30,005 bases of DNA from SCUS01 sp966211675 (GTDB lineage: Bacteria > Myxococcota_A > Polyangia > Polyangiales > Ga0077539). This document shows positions 14,371 through 21,488 of this stretch, piece after piece. The position numbers were made by a program, and so were the translations under genes. The notes below the pieces were generated by a model. The model saw only the letters and a program-made list of their open reading frames with translations. It was not told the DNA's origin and did not search any database. Each line of letters opens with the position of its first letter. The first letter of the stretch is position 1. The stretch is taken from positions 1 to 30,005 of the forward strand of contig CBIHPK010000102.1 of the NCBI GenBank assembly GCA_966211675.1, read 5' to 3'.

Positions 14371-15582
14371 TCAGCCCGTCGCCGCGCGCCAGAGCCCGTG
14401 CACGTGCAGCAGGCTGCGCTCGGCGGGCACCCCGATGCGCAGCGGGAAGCCGTAGTGCCCGGTGCCTCGGTGCACGTAGAGCCTCGCCGTTCCAAGCGCC
14501 CAGGACCCGTGGTCGGGCACCTGCGAGAGCGCCGACACCACCGTCCCTCGCAGGCCCAGCCGCAGCAGGCCCAGTTGACCGCCGTGCGTGTGGCCCGACA
14601 GCACCAGGTCGGCGCTGCCGTCGGGCAGGTGATGGAAGGCGCCCGGGTCGTGGAGCATCGCCACCCGAGGCATCCCCTCGGTGCGAGGGAAGCGCCCGGT
14701 CACCTGCTGCAGGTGCGCCGCGCGGTCGCGCCACACGAAGTCGAAGCCCACGATCTCCACCGGGCCCGCCGCGGTCTCGGCGACGGCCAGGTCGTCGACC
14801 AGCAGCGTGATGCCGTTGACCGCCAGGGCGGTCTTCACCGTGTCCAGGGCCTCGTGGTCGTGGTTGCCCAGGCAGGCGTAGCAGCGGCCCTCGATGGCCT
14901 TCAGCGGAGCGAGCGCGGCGGCCAGCCAGGCGGGGTCGCGCTGCGACTCCATGGTGAGCAGGTCGCCGGTGAGCAGGACGAGGTCGGGGTCGCGCGCGAC
15001 GGCGCGGGCGCAGATGGCCTGGAGCCCCGCGACGGACATGAAGGCCCCGATGTGGGGGTCGGTGATCTGCACGATGCGCAGGGGGCGAGCGTCGCGGTCG
15101 CCGCGGCTCTCGTGGCGGCGCAGCGAGGGGACCACCACGCCGTCGAGCCAGAGGTGGCGCTCGTCCTCGGAGGCCCAGAGCGAGTCGACGAGGCCGACGG
15201 TGGCGAGCACGAAGGGCAGCCACGCGCCCCACGGGTGGAAGCCCATCGCCCTCGCGATGGACCACGGCACCGACAGGAACACCGCCGCGATGAACCACGA
15301 CCCCGGGACGCTGATCGCCGCGCGGTAGAGCGACCCGCGAAGGCTCGGCCGGATGAGCAGCGCGAAGTGCACGAACACCGCCGCCTGGAGGTACGCGAAG
15401 AGCGGCCACGCGACGCCCGCGTGGGAGAAGACCCCCAGCGAGGAGAGCGTGTGGATGCCGAGCAGCACCGAGAGGAAGGCGGCGTAGGGGCCGCCCCGCA
15501 GGGCCCGGGCGAGTCCCACGACGGCGAGCCAGGCGAGGCCGCTGAAGGCGGCGAAGAGCAGCGCAGGGGGAGTGGTCAGCAC
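14371..15582 (-). CDS. Membrane-anchored metallophosphoesterase (YkuE-like)
   Basis: 403 residues, GTG start. The first 135 residues hold four to five hydrophobic segments (about 6-27, 33-53, 58-77, 93-110 and 118-135). A calcineurin-like phosphoesterase domain (about 166-403) follows with all metal-site motifs: D-P-H-I-G (175-179), G-D-L-L (206-209), G-N-H-D-H (239-243), H-D-P (311-313) and G-H-T-H-G-G (330-335). Relatives such as YkuE and YaeI act at the membrane on phosphoesters; the substrate is not known here. The start is limited by the divergent MATE gene at 15667. The GTG at 15582 directly precedes the hydrophobic segment; no Shine-Dalgarno site is obvious and CACGCT sits 9-10 nt upstream as a weak -10. 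It converges with the unknown gene ending at 14322. Confidence 0.9.
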   Translation of the reverse strand: MLTTPPALLFAAFSGLAWLAVVGLARALRGGPYAAFLSVLLGIHTLSSLGVFSHAGVAWPLFAYLQAAVFVHFALLIRPSLRGSLYRAAISVPGSWFIAAVFLSVPWSIARAMGFHPWGAWLPFVLATVGLVDSLWASEDERHLWLDGVVVPSLRRHESRGDRDARPLRIVQITDPHIGAFMSVAGLQAICARAVARDPDLVLLTGDLLTMESQRDPAWLAAALAPLKAIEGRCYACLGNHDHEALDTVKTALAVNGITLLVDDLAVAETAAGPVEIVGFDFVWRDRAAHLQQVTGRFPRTEGMPRVAMLHDPGAFHHLPDGSADLVLSGHTHGGQLGLLRLGLRGTVVSALSQVPDHGSWALGTARLYVHRGTGHYGFPLRIGVPAERSLLHVHGLWRAATG

Positions 15583-15649
15583 AGGGCGACGAGCGTGGGA
15601 TCGCGCGAGGGACGGGTCAAGGCGCGAGGCAGGACGGGGCGATCGCAAG

Positions 15650-15655
15650 TATGTT
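15650..15655 (+). promoter_or_regulatory. Candidate -10 element TATGTT for the MATE transporter gene
   Basis: TATGTT ends 11 nt before ATG 15667. No Shine-Dalgarno site precedes the start and no strong -35 is visible. Confidence 0.45.
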
Positions 15656-15666
15656 GCTCGGCCCTG

Positions 15667-17043
15667 ATGATGGAAGCGAACCCCTGGCGACCGCCGACCG
15701 TCCGCGCGCTGTTCGCGCTCGCGTGGCCGATGATCCTCGGCCGCGCGGCGCAGTCCGTGGTGGGCTTCACCGACGCGGTGATGGTCGCGCCGCTGGGGCC
15801 CGACGCGCTCGCGGCCACCGGCAACGGCGCCCTCAACGCCTTCGCGGTGTTCATGCTCCCCCTGGGGGTCGTGTTCATCGTGCAGAGCTTCGCGGCGCAG
15901 CTCTCCGGGCGACCGGACCGCGCCCGCCTCCGCCGCTACGGCTGGTACGGCCTCGGCGTCGCGGGGCTCGCGCAGGCGGTGGCGCTGGCGCTGATCCCGG
16001 CGGTCCCGTGGCTGCTCGCGAGGGCCGACTACACCCCCGCGGTGCGGGCGCTGATGAGCGACTACATCGCGCTGCGCCTCGTCGGCGTCGGCGCCGCGGT
16101 GGGCATCGAGGCCATCGCCAACTGGTTCGGCGGAAGGGGCGACACCCGCGTCGGGCTGGCGGCGAGCGTGCTGGTGATGGTGCTCAACGTGCCCCTCGCG
16201 TGGCTGCTCATCCACGGCGGCGGACCCATCCCCGCGATGGGCGTGCGAGGCGCCGCGCTGGCCTCCATCGTCGCCACGGGAGCGGGCTTCGCCTACGCCC
16301 TGGGGGCCTTCGCGAACTCCGGGCGCGGAGAGCCCACGCCCGGCTGGCGGTGGGACGAGTTCCGCCGCGTGCTGCGCTTCGGCCTGCCCAACGGGGTCAA
16401 CTGGTTCCTGGAGTTCGGGGCCTTCCTGTTCTTCATCGACGTGGTCTTCGCGGGCATGGGGACCGCCGCGCTCGCCGCCCTCATGGCGGTGCTCCAGCTC
16501 AACTCCATCGCGTTCATGCCCGCCTTCGGGCTCTCCAACGCCGGGGCCATCCACGTCGGCCAGGCCATCGGGGCCGACGCCCACGACGCGGTGCGAGCCC
16601 TCGTCCGCCGCACCCTCCTGGCCGCCGCGGCGTGGATGGGCGTCGTCGGCGTCGGCTACGCGCTCGCCCCTCGCCTGCTGCTGGCGCCCTTCTCTCCGGG
16701 CAGCCTCGCCGAGCGCACGGCCTTCCTGGCGGTGGCGGTCCCGCTGCTGCGGGTCGCTGTCGCGTGGCAGCTCTTCGACGCGACCACCATGGTGTTCAGC
16801 GAGACGCTGCGCGCGGCGGGCGACACCGCGTGGCCGATGCGGGTGCGCATCGCCATCTCCTGGGGCGTGTTCGTCCCGGTGACCCTGCTCACGGCGCGCT
16901 GGGGCGGCGGGCCGGTCGTCGCGCTCTCGTGGGTGGTGCTCTACATGGCCGCGCTGGCGGCGCTGATGGCGTGGCGCTTCCAGCGAGGCGCGTGGCGCGC
17001 GATGCGGCTCACCGGCGACGAGGGCGAGGCGCTGGAGCCCTGA
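15667..17043 (+). CDS. MATE-family multidrug/metabolite efflux transporter
   Basis: 458 residues with about 12 hydrophobic segments in two similar halves, normal MATE length. The N-terminal pattern A-W-P-M-I-L-G-R-A-A-Q-S-V-V-G-F-T-D is the family hallmark, as are G-L-P-N-G-V-N-W and A-G-A-I-H-V-G-Q-A-I-G in the second half. It exports compounds in exchange for Na+ or H+; the cargo cannot be read from sequence. The start is ATG 15667 (or the adjacent ATG 15670), 11 nt after a TATGTT box. It is divergent from the metallophosphoesterase gene. A structured inverted repeat lies downstream at 17092-17119. Confidence 0.93.
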   Translation: MMEANPWRPPTVRALFALAWPMILGRAAQSVVGFTDAVMVAPLGPDALAATGNGALNAFAVFMLPLGVVFIVQSFAAQLSGRPDRARLRRYGWYGLGVAGLAQAVALALIPAVPWLLARADYTPAVRALMSDYIALRLVGVGAAVGIEAIANWFGGRGDTRVGLAASVLVMVLNVPLAWLLIHGGGPIPAMGVRGAALASIVATGAGFAYALGAFANSGRGEPTPGWRWDEFRRVLRFGLPNGVNWFLEFGAFLFFIDVVFAGMGTAALAALMAVLQLNSIAFMPAFGLSNAGAIHVGQAIGADAHDAVRALVRRTLLAAAAWMGVVGVGYALAPRLLLAPFSPGSLAERTAFLAVAVPLLRVAVAWQLFDATTMVFSETLRAAGDTAWPMRVRIAISWGVFVPVTLLTARWGGGPVVALSWVVLYMAALAALMAWRFQRGAWRAMRLTGDEGEALEP

Positions 17044-17091
17044 GGGCGACCGCCGCGGGCGTCGGGCTGTGCGCCCGAGGTGTGACCGTCG

Positions 17092-17119
17092 CGCTCGACC
17101 GTGGCGGTCATGTCGAGCG
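17092..17119. terminator. Nested inverted repeat after the MATE gene (candidate terminator)
   Basis: Perfect 8-bp arms CGCTCGAC (17092-17099) and GTCGAGCG (17112-17119) flank an inner ACCG/CGGT pair. It lies 49 bp past the MATE stop. There is no strong T-run, so it could also be an operator or an mRNA structure ahead of the stress-protein gene. Confidence 0.35.
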
Positions 17120-17170
17120 TCCGTTTCGCCCTGCGCGACAGCTCGCGCGGCGCAACGAGGCACCGAGGCC

Positions 17171-17187
17171 TTGGCACATCGCACGCA
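17171..17187 (+). promoter_or_regulatory. Weak candidate sigma54 promoter upstream of the stress-protein gene
   Basis: TTGGCAC with GG at 17173-17174 and GC at 17185-17186, separated by exactly 10 bp, gives -24/-12 geometry. The -24 half is good, but the -12 half reads ACGCA instead of TTGCA. It lies about 115 bp before ATG 17304. Chance occurrence is quite possible in such GC-rich DNA. Confidence 0.25.
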
Positions 17188-17303
17188 TCGTCCCGACCCG
17201 ACCGGAGGCCGCGGACCTCCCCACCGTCGGTTCACTCCGGCAGCGGTCCGGCGGTGCGCTCGTGGGGAGTCGCGTGGCGTTTACGTCAACGAAGGAGTGA
17301 GTG

Positions 17304-18023
17304 ATGGAAAAGCAGACGACCCGTACCTCGAACGTCGGCCCGGAGACCACCGGGACCCCGCGGCCCCAGTGGTGGACCGACAAGCACACCTCCACCTGGG
17401 ACCGCGTGAAGGCTGCCCTCCGTCGGGACTGGGAACAGACCAAGGCCGACTTCTCCTCGGACCGCCCCGACCTGAACCAGGACATCGGCGACACGGTGAA
17501 GCAGAGCGTCGGCAAGCAGCCCATTCCGCCGCTGTCGGTGAAGACGCACCCGGACGATCCGCAGGACGTGGCGAAGCGCGTCGAGAAGCAGATCAAGGAG
17601 CAGGGCAAGGCGCAGCAGGAGGTCATCAAGGCGCAGACCGAGGTCGCCTCGGTGCAGGTGAAGGCGCAGGGCAAGATCGCCAGCGAGCAGCAGGCCGCGC
17701 AGGAGAAGATCGCCGAGGTGCGCTCCGACGCGAGCCAGAAGATCGCCGAGGTGCAGCAGAAGGCCGGCGAGAAGGTCGCCGAGGCGCAGCAGAAGGCCAG
17801 CGAGAAGGTCGCCGCGGTGCGCGACTGGAACCAGGTCGAGCCGGCGATCCGCTACGGCTACGGCGCGCGCTCTCAGTACGCCGACAGCCCCGTCTGGGAC
17901 GATCAGCTCGAGAGCAAGCTCCGGCACGAGTGGACGCAGCTGAAGAACGGCACCACGTGGGAAGACGTGCAGCCGCACGTGCGCCACGGCTGGGAAGCTG
18001 CCGCCCGCAACAGCATCGTCTGA
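17304..18023 (+). CDS. Putative stress protein with LEA-like 11-residue repeats
   Basis: 239 residues, hydrophilic, no signal peptide. AAGGAG lies 6 nt before the ATG, the best Shine-Dalgarno site in the window, which suggests high expression. The N-part (about 22-75) has W-D-R-V-K-A-A-L-R-R-D-W-E-Q-T-K-A-D-F and D-L-N-Q-D-I-G-D-T-V-K-Q. Residues 90-172 are a long Lys/Glu/Gln/Ala helix. Within it, 135-167 form three clear 11-residue units of the type K-I-A-E-V-Q-Q-K-A-G-E, as in late embryogenesis abundant or apolipoprotein-like proteins. The C-part (178-235) has I-R-Y-G-Y-G-A and two W-x-x-V/L-type segments, a pattern I associate with bacterial general-stress proteins. Desiccation or envelope-stress protection is a guess. 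Confidence 0.75.
   Translation: MEKQTTRTSNVGPETTGTPRPQWWTDKHTSTWDRVKAALRRDWEQTKADFSSDRPDLNQDIGDTVKQSVGKQPIPPLSVKTHPDDPQDVAKRVEKQIKEQGKAQQEVIKAQTEVASVQVKAQGKIASEQQAAQEKIAEVRSDASQKIAEVQQKAGEKVAEAQQKASEKVAAVRDWNQVEPAIRYGYGARSQYADSPVWDDQLESKLRHEWTQLKNGTTWEDVQPHVRHGWEAAARNSIV
17706..17804 (+). repeat. Three 33-bp repeats coding 11-residue helical units
   Basis: Units at 17706-17738, 17739-17771 and 17772-17804, each beginning AAG-RTC-GCC-GAG, encode KIAEVRSDASQ, KIAEVQQKAGE and KVAEAQQKASE. A partial fourth unit (KVAAV) follows. Units 2 and 3 are nearly identical at DNA level. Confidence 0.85.
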
Positions 18024-18058
18024 GCCTCACGCAGCGCCGCCCCACTCGTGGCCCCGAC

Positions 18059-18081
18059 GACTGAGACAATCGGTCTCGGTC
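18059..18081 (+). terminator. Hairpin after the stress-protein gene (candidate terminator)
   Basis: GACTGAGAC (18059-18067) pairs with GTCTCGGTC (18073-18081), with one G-T wobble and a 5-nt loop, 35 bp past the stop at 18023. The downstream run is pyrimidine-rich but mostly C rather than T. Confidence 0.45.
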
Positions 18082-18202
18082 CGCGCCCCTCCCTCTCCAT
18101 CCCCCTCCATTTCAGGCCTCTGCGGGGATGCGCCCGCGCGGCCTGGCACTTGTAGAGGGCTCCGATGGCAAACGTCCTCCACAGGAAGTCACCCCCCATC
18201 GA

Positions 18203-19729
18203 ATGCACCTCCCTTCATCCTTGCTTTCTTCCCGTCGTCGGGCGCGCTGCGCCCCGGTCGTCGCGGCGGCCGCCTCGCTGGCCCTGCTGATCCTGCCCCG
18301 CCCGGCTCCGGCCCAGACCTTCGGTGAGCGCCTCGTGCTGCGCGGCGAGGTCGGCGTCGGAACCATGCTCTCCAGCTACCAGCGGGACTCGCTCCGCTAC
18401 GGCCTGGACGTGCAGGGCTCCGGTCGACTGGGCTTCACCCTCTTCGGCCCCGTCGCCCTGCAGGCCTCCTTCTCCAGCTGGTGGTTTCCTTCGGAGAGCG
18501 GCGACGGGCAGCAGTACTCGGTCACCGGCGGCCTCCGCGTCGAGCCGATGCTCGGCTCCGCCGGGCGACTCTTCGTCGACGTCAACGCCGGCCTCGGCAT
18601 CTCCGGAACACGCAGCCGCATCGCCCTCGACACGGGGCTCGGCTTCGAGTTCGCGATCAGCCGCGGCATCGGCCTCGGCCCCGTGGTCCGCTACGGGCAC
18701 CTGTTCGCCGACACCGGGGCGCAGGACTACAACAGCGACGCGCAGTACTGGTCCGGCGGGCTGTCTCTCTCGGCGCGGGTGGCTCCCGCGGTCGTGTCGG
18801 AGCCGCTCGACGCCGACCGCGACGGCTTCCTCGACGCGGACGACGAGTGCCCCAACGAGCCCGCCGGCGCGACCCCCGACGCCCAGCACCGCGGCTGCCC
18901 GACGCGTGACCGCGACCGCGACGGCGTGACCGACGCGGCCGACCTCTGCCCCGACGAGCCCGTCGGGGACCACGCCGATCCGACGCGCGCCGGCTGCCCG
19001 GCGGCGGACACCGACCACGACGGCGTCTTCGACCCGCAGGACCTCTGCGTGACCACCCCTCCGGGCGACCACCCGGACCCCGAGCGCGCGGGCTGCCCCG
19101 ACGGCGACGACGACGCGGACGGCGTCTTCAACCACGCCGACCAGTGCCGCGGCGAAGCGCAGGGCCTCCACCCCGACGCCGCGCGCCCCGGCTGCCCGGT
19201 GCCCGACCGCGACCACGACACGGTGCCCGACCCCACGGACGCGTGCCCCGATGTCTTCGGCGCCCCCAACGTCGAGCCTCGACGCAACGGCTGCCCGGGC
19301 CTCGTCGAGGTCCGCAACGGCATGATCGTGATCCTGCAGCCGGTGTTCTTCGCGACCAACCGCGACCGCATCCTGCCCACCAGCTTCCGCGTGCTCTCGG
19401 CGGTCGTCGCGGCGCTCCGAGCGCAGCCCGAGATCCGTCGCATCGCGGTCGAGGGCCACACGGACAACGTCGGCCGCGACGAGGCCAACCTCTCGCTCTC
19501 GCAGCGCCGCGCCCAGGCCGTCGCGGCCTGGCTCACCCAGCACGGCATCGAGGCCGGACGCGTCGAGGCCCGAGGCCTGGGCGCCAGCCGCCCGATCGTC
19601 CCCAACGACTCGGCCTCCGGGCGAGCGGCCAACCGCCGCGTGGAGTTCCACATCGTCGACCCGGCGCAGAGCACCGACCGCGACGCCAACGGTCGCACCG
19701 CCGGCCCCGCCTCGACGGGCGCGCCGTGA
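18203..19729 (+). CDS. Outer-membrane protein: beta-barrel, TSP3 calcium repeats, OmpA C-terminal domain
   Basis: 508 residues. A signal peptide (1-37, basic R-R-R-A-R then a hydrophobic core, cleavage near APA|Q) is followed by an outer-membrane beta-barrel-like region (about 40-195) of alternating hydrophobic strands. Five thrombospondin type 3-like units (203-364) come next, each with D-x-D-x-D-G and C-P, able to bind calcium as a stiff spacer. An OmpA peptidoglycan-binding domain (378-486) closes it, with V-E-G-H-T-D-N-V-G (416-424) and A-N-R-R-V-E-F (476-482). It links the outer membrane to the cell wall. ATG 18203 is chosen to put the signal peptide at the N-terminus; the frame opens at 18128. 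The DUF3494 lipoprotein gene follows after 63 bp and is likely co-transcribed. Confidence 0.92.
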   Translation: MHLPSSLLSSRRRARCAPVVAAAASLALLILPRPAPAQTFGERLVLRGEVGVGTMLSSYQRDSLRYGLDVQGSGRLGFTLFGPVALQASFSSWWFPSESGDGQQYSVTGGLRVEPMLGSAGRLFVDVNAGLGISGTRSRIALDTGLGFEFAISRGIGLGPVVRYGHLFADTGAQDYNSDAQYWSGGLSLSARVAPAVVSEPLDADRDGFLDADDECPNEPAGATPDAQHRGCPTRDRDRDGVTDAADLCPDEPVGDHADPTRAGCPAADTDHDGVFDPQDLCVTTPPGDHPDPERAGCPDGDDDADGVFNHADQCRGEAQGLHPDAARPGCPVPDRDHDTVPDPTDACPDVFGAPNVEPRRNGCPGLVEVRNGMIVILQPVFFATNRDRILPTSFRVLSAVVAALRAQPEIRRIAVEGHTDNVGRDEANLSLSQRRAQAVAAWLTQHGIEAGRVEARGLGASRPIVPNDSASGRAANRRVEFHIVDPAQSTDRDANGRTAGPASTGAP

Positions 19730-19792
19730 GCGGCGACCGAGCTCGCCTCCGTCCCCTCCCTACTTCCTTCATCACCCGTCAGGAGAGTCCGA

Positions 19793-20893
19793 ATGTCTGA
19801 ACCCCATGCGCCCATCGGGCGCGCTCGACGCCATCTTCTGCTCGCCTCGATGTCCCTGCTGCTGGCCGCAGGTTGCGGCGACCGCGCCATCCTCGGTCCG
19901 ATCTCGGAGCCCGACGTGCTCGACGCCTCCATGGAGGCCGACGCGCCCGAGACCGGCGCGGACGTGATCCGCACCGACCTGGGGCGCAGCGACGTGCCCG
20001 CCGTGCTCGACGTGCCCGCCGTGCTCGATGTGCCCGTTGCGTTCGACGTCGCCGACGCGTCGCTGCCCGACGTGTCACCGCCCGACGTCCCGCTGATCGA
20101 CGTCCCGCTGTCCGATGTGGCGGACGTGCGCGACGTCGCCCTCGTCGATGCCCCGGCCGACATCCCCGATGCTCCGGATGCGGCCCTGATCGACGCCGGA
20201 CCGATGGGTCCGGGCGTGCTCGGCTCGGCGGCGCGCTTCACCATCCTCGCGGGCTCGACGGTGAGCAACACGGGGCTCACGACCATCACCGGCGAGGTGG
20301 GCGTCAGCCCCGGCCTGGCCCTCGTCGGCATCCCTGCGGGCACCGTCGTCCACGCCGGTGACCCGGTCGCGGCGCTCGCCCAGGCCGACACCACGGTGGC
20401 CTACAACCGCCTCGCGGGGCTGCCCTGCGGGACCACCCTCACCGGCCGCGACCTCGGCGGCATGACCCTGGCCCCGGGCGTCTACTGCTTCACCTCCTCC
20501 GCCCAGCTCACCGGAACGCTGGTGCTCGATGGGCAGGGACAGGCCAATCCGGTGTTCATCTTCCAGGTCGGATCGACCCTGGTGACGTCCAACATCTCCG
20601 TGGTGCTGCTGACCAACGGGGCTCGCTCGTGCGGGGTGTACTGGCAGGCAGGAAGCTCCGCCACGGTGGGCATCGGCTCGAACTTCTCGGGCAACATCAT
20701 CGCCCTCGGGAGCGTCACCCTCACCACCGGCGTGACCCTCCACGGCCGCGCCCTCGCGCGGACCGGAGGCGTGACGATGGACACCAACTCCGTCTCCAAC
20801 TCGGCCTGCCCCGACCCCGCCCTGCCCGCCCCGTCGTCCGACGCCGGGGTGAGCGACGCGGCCACCGACGCGCCGGACGGCTCTTCGGGCTAA
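19793..20893 (+). CDS. Lipoprotein with ice-binding-like DUF3494 domain
   Basis: 366 residues. AGGAGAG lies 5 nt before ATG 19793. The lipobox is LAAGC (Cys28). A long Asp/Val/Pro/Ala linker (about 35-138) rich in D-V-P and D-A repeats is followed by a complete DUF3494 domain (about 144-340): A-G-S-T-V-S-N-T-G, G-E-V-G-V-S-P-G, D-L-G-G-M-T-L-A-P-G-V-Y, N-P-V-F-I-F-Q-V-G-S-T-L, Y-W-Q-A-G-S-S-A-T-V-G and G-R-A-L-A-R-T-G-G-V-T-M-D. This is the beta-helix of type 1 ice-binding proteins. A second Asp/Ala tail ends the protein. In a non-polar bacterium the fold may serve adhesion rather than ice binding. It lies 63 bp after the OmpA gene, which suggests a paired envelope unit. Confidence 0.93.
   Translation: MSEPHAPIGRARRHLLLASMSLLLAAGCGDRAILGPISEPDVLDASMEADAPETGADVIRTDLGRSDVPAVLDVPAVLDVPVAFDVADASLPDVSPPDVPLIDVPLSDVADVRDVALVDAPADIPDAPDAALIDAGPMGPGVLGSAARFTILAGSTVSNTGLTTITGEVGVSPGLALVGIPAGTVVHAGDPVAALAQADTTVAYNRLAGLPCGTTLTGRDLGGMTLAPGVYCFTSSAQLTGTLVLDGQGQANPVFIFQVGSTLVTSNISVVLLTNGARSCGVYWQAGSSATVGIGSNFSGNIIALGSVTLTTGVTLHGRALARTGGVTMDTNSVSNSACPDPALPAPSSDAGVSDAATDAPDGSSG
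19991..20044 (+). repeat. Three 18-bp tandem repeats in the DUF3494 linker
   Basis: GACGTGCCCGCCGTGCTC occurs exactly at 19991-20008 and 20009-20026, with a diverged third copy at 20027-20044. The units encode DVPAVL, DVPAVL and DVPVAF. In-frame copy change would alter linker length. Confidence 0.9.
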
Positions 20894-20922
20894 AGGTCTG
20901 AAGGGTCTTCGGGGGGGGGAGT

Positions 20923-20943
20923 GGCGCCCGTCGATCGGGCGCC
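20923..20943. terminator. Bidirectional hairpin between convergent genes
   Basis: GGCGCCCG (20923-20930) and CGGGCGCC (20936-20943) form a perfect 8-bp stem with loop TCGAT. It sits between the stop at 20893 (+) and the stop at 20959 (-). There is no T-run on either side. Confidence 0.5.
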
Positions 20944-20958
20944 GTCGTGGCGGGGCGC

Positions 20959-21204
20959 TCAGTGGTGGTGACGCCAGTGACGGCCCCGGCGGCGATACAC
21001 CGGCTGCACCACCACCACCTGCTGCGCCGGCTGCTGCTGCTGCACGACCACCACCCGCGGCGCCGGCTGCACGACCACCACCGTGGGCGGCGGGGGCGTG
21101 CCGATCTGGACGCCCGCGCGGACCTGGACCTGCGCCCCCGCGAGCGACGGGAGCGTCATGGAAGCGACGAGTGAAGCAATGGCGACAAGCGAGCGGACGT
21201 TCAT
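20959..21204 (-). CDS. Small exported protein with Val/Gln/Pro-rich repeats and His-rich end
   Basis: 81 residues. The signal peptide (about 1-24) ends S-L-A-G-A|Q. The mature part is low complexity: P-P-P-P-T-V-V-V-V-Q-P-A-P-R, then V-V-V-V-Q-Q-Q-Q-P-A-Q-Q-V-V-V-V-Q-P, ending Y-R-R-R-G-R-H-W-R-H-H-H. ATG 21204 is chosen because AGG lies 6 nt upstream and the signal peptide begins there; ATG 21216 is a possible alternative. The basic, His-rich tail might bind metal or nucleic acid, but this is speculation. Small proteins with VVVVQP-type repeats and R/H-rich ends occur in myxobacteria without known function. It converges with the DUF3494 lipoprotein gene. Confidence 0.7.
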   Translation of the reverse strand: MNVRSLVAIASLVASMTLPSLAGAQVQVRAGVQIGTPPPPTVVVVQPAPRVVVVQQQQPAQQVVVVQPVYRRRGRHWRHHH

Positions 21205-21488
21205 GAAGGACCTCATAGCGCAGCCGACGATCGGACCGCTGGGAGCCCATGGAGCACCGCTCGTGCCGTCAACGGATCGGCGGTCCTTCGCGCGCTTTCG
21301 GGAGGCGCCGCTCGCAGGGCGAGACGCGCTGTCACAGTGGGGCCCCGGCGGAGGCGCACGAACGCACCGGGTGCTGGCCATTCGTCGGTCGCGGACCTAT
21401 CTACACAGTGGGCGGTTGAGGGCCCTTCGCGGTCGCGTCCTTCGCGCCCGATGGTTCAGCCCGGCCGCCCGAAGGCATGGAGAGAATC

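Noticed and set aside
15651..15700. ATG at 15651 as the start of a gene in another frame
   Set aside because: The downstream frame is Arg-rich shadow; the MATE frame starts at 15667 and the bases at 15650-15655 fit a -10 box instead.
15583..17235. Upstream extension of the metallophosphoesterase frame by about 550 codons
   Set aside because: It runs antisense to the MATE transporter gene and has Arg/Glu/His-rich shadow composition; the real protein starts with a hydrophobic segment at 15582.
18215..19651. 478-codon minus-strand open frame opposite the first OmpA gene
   Set aside because: Shadow frame; the plus strand has a signal peptide, TSP3 repeats and an OmpA domain.
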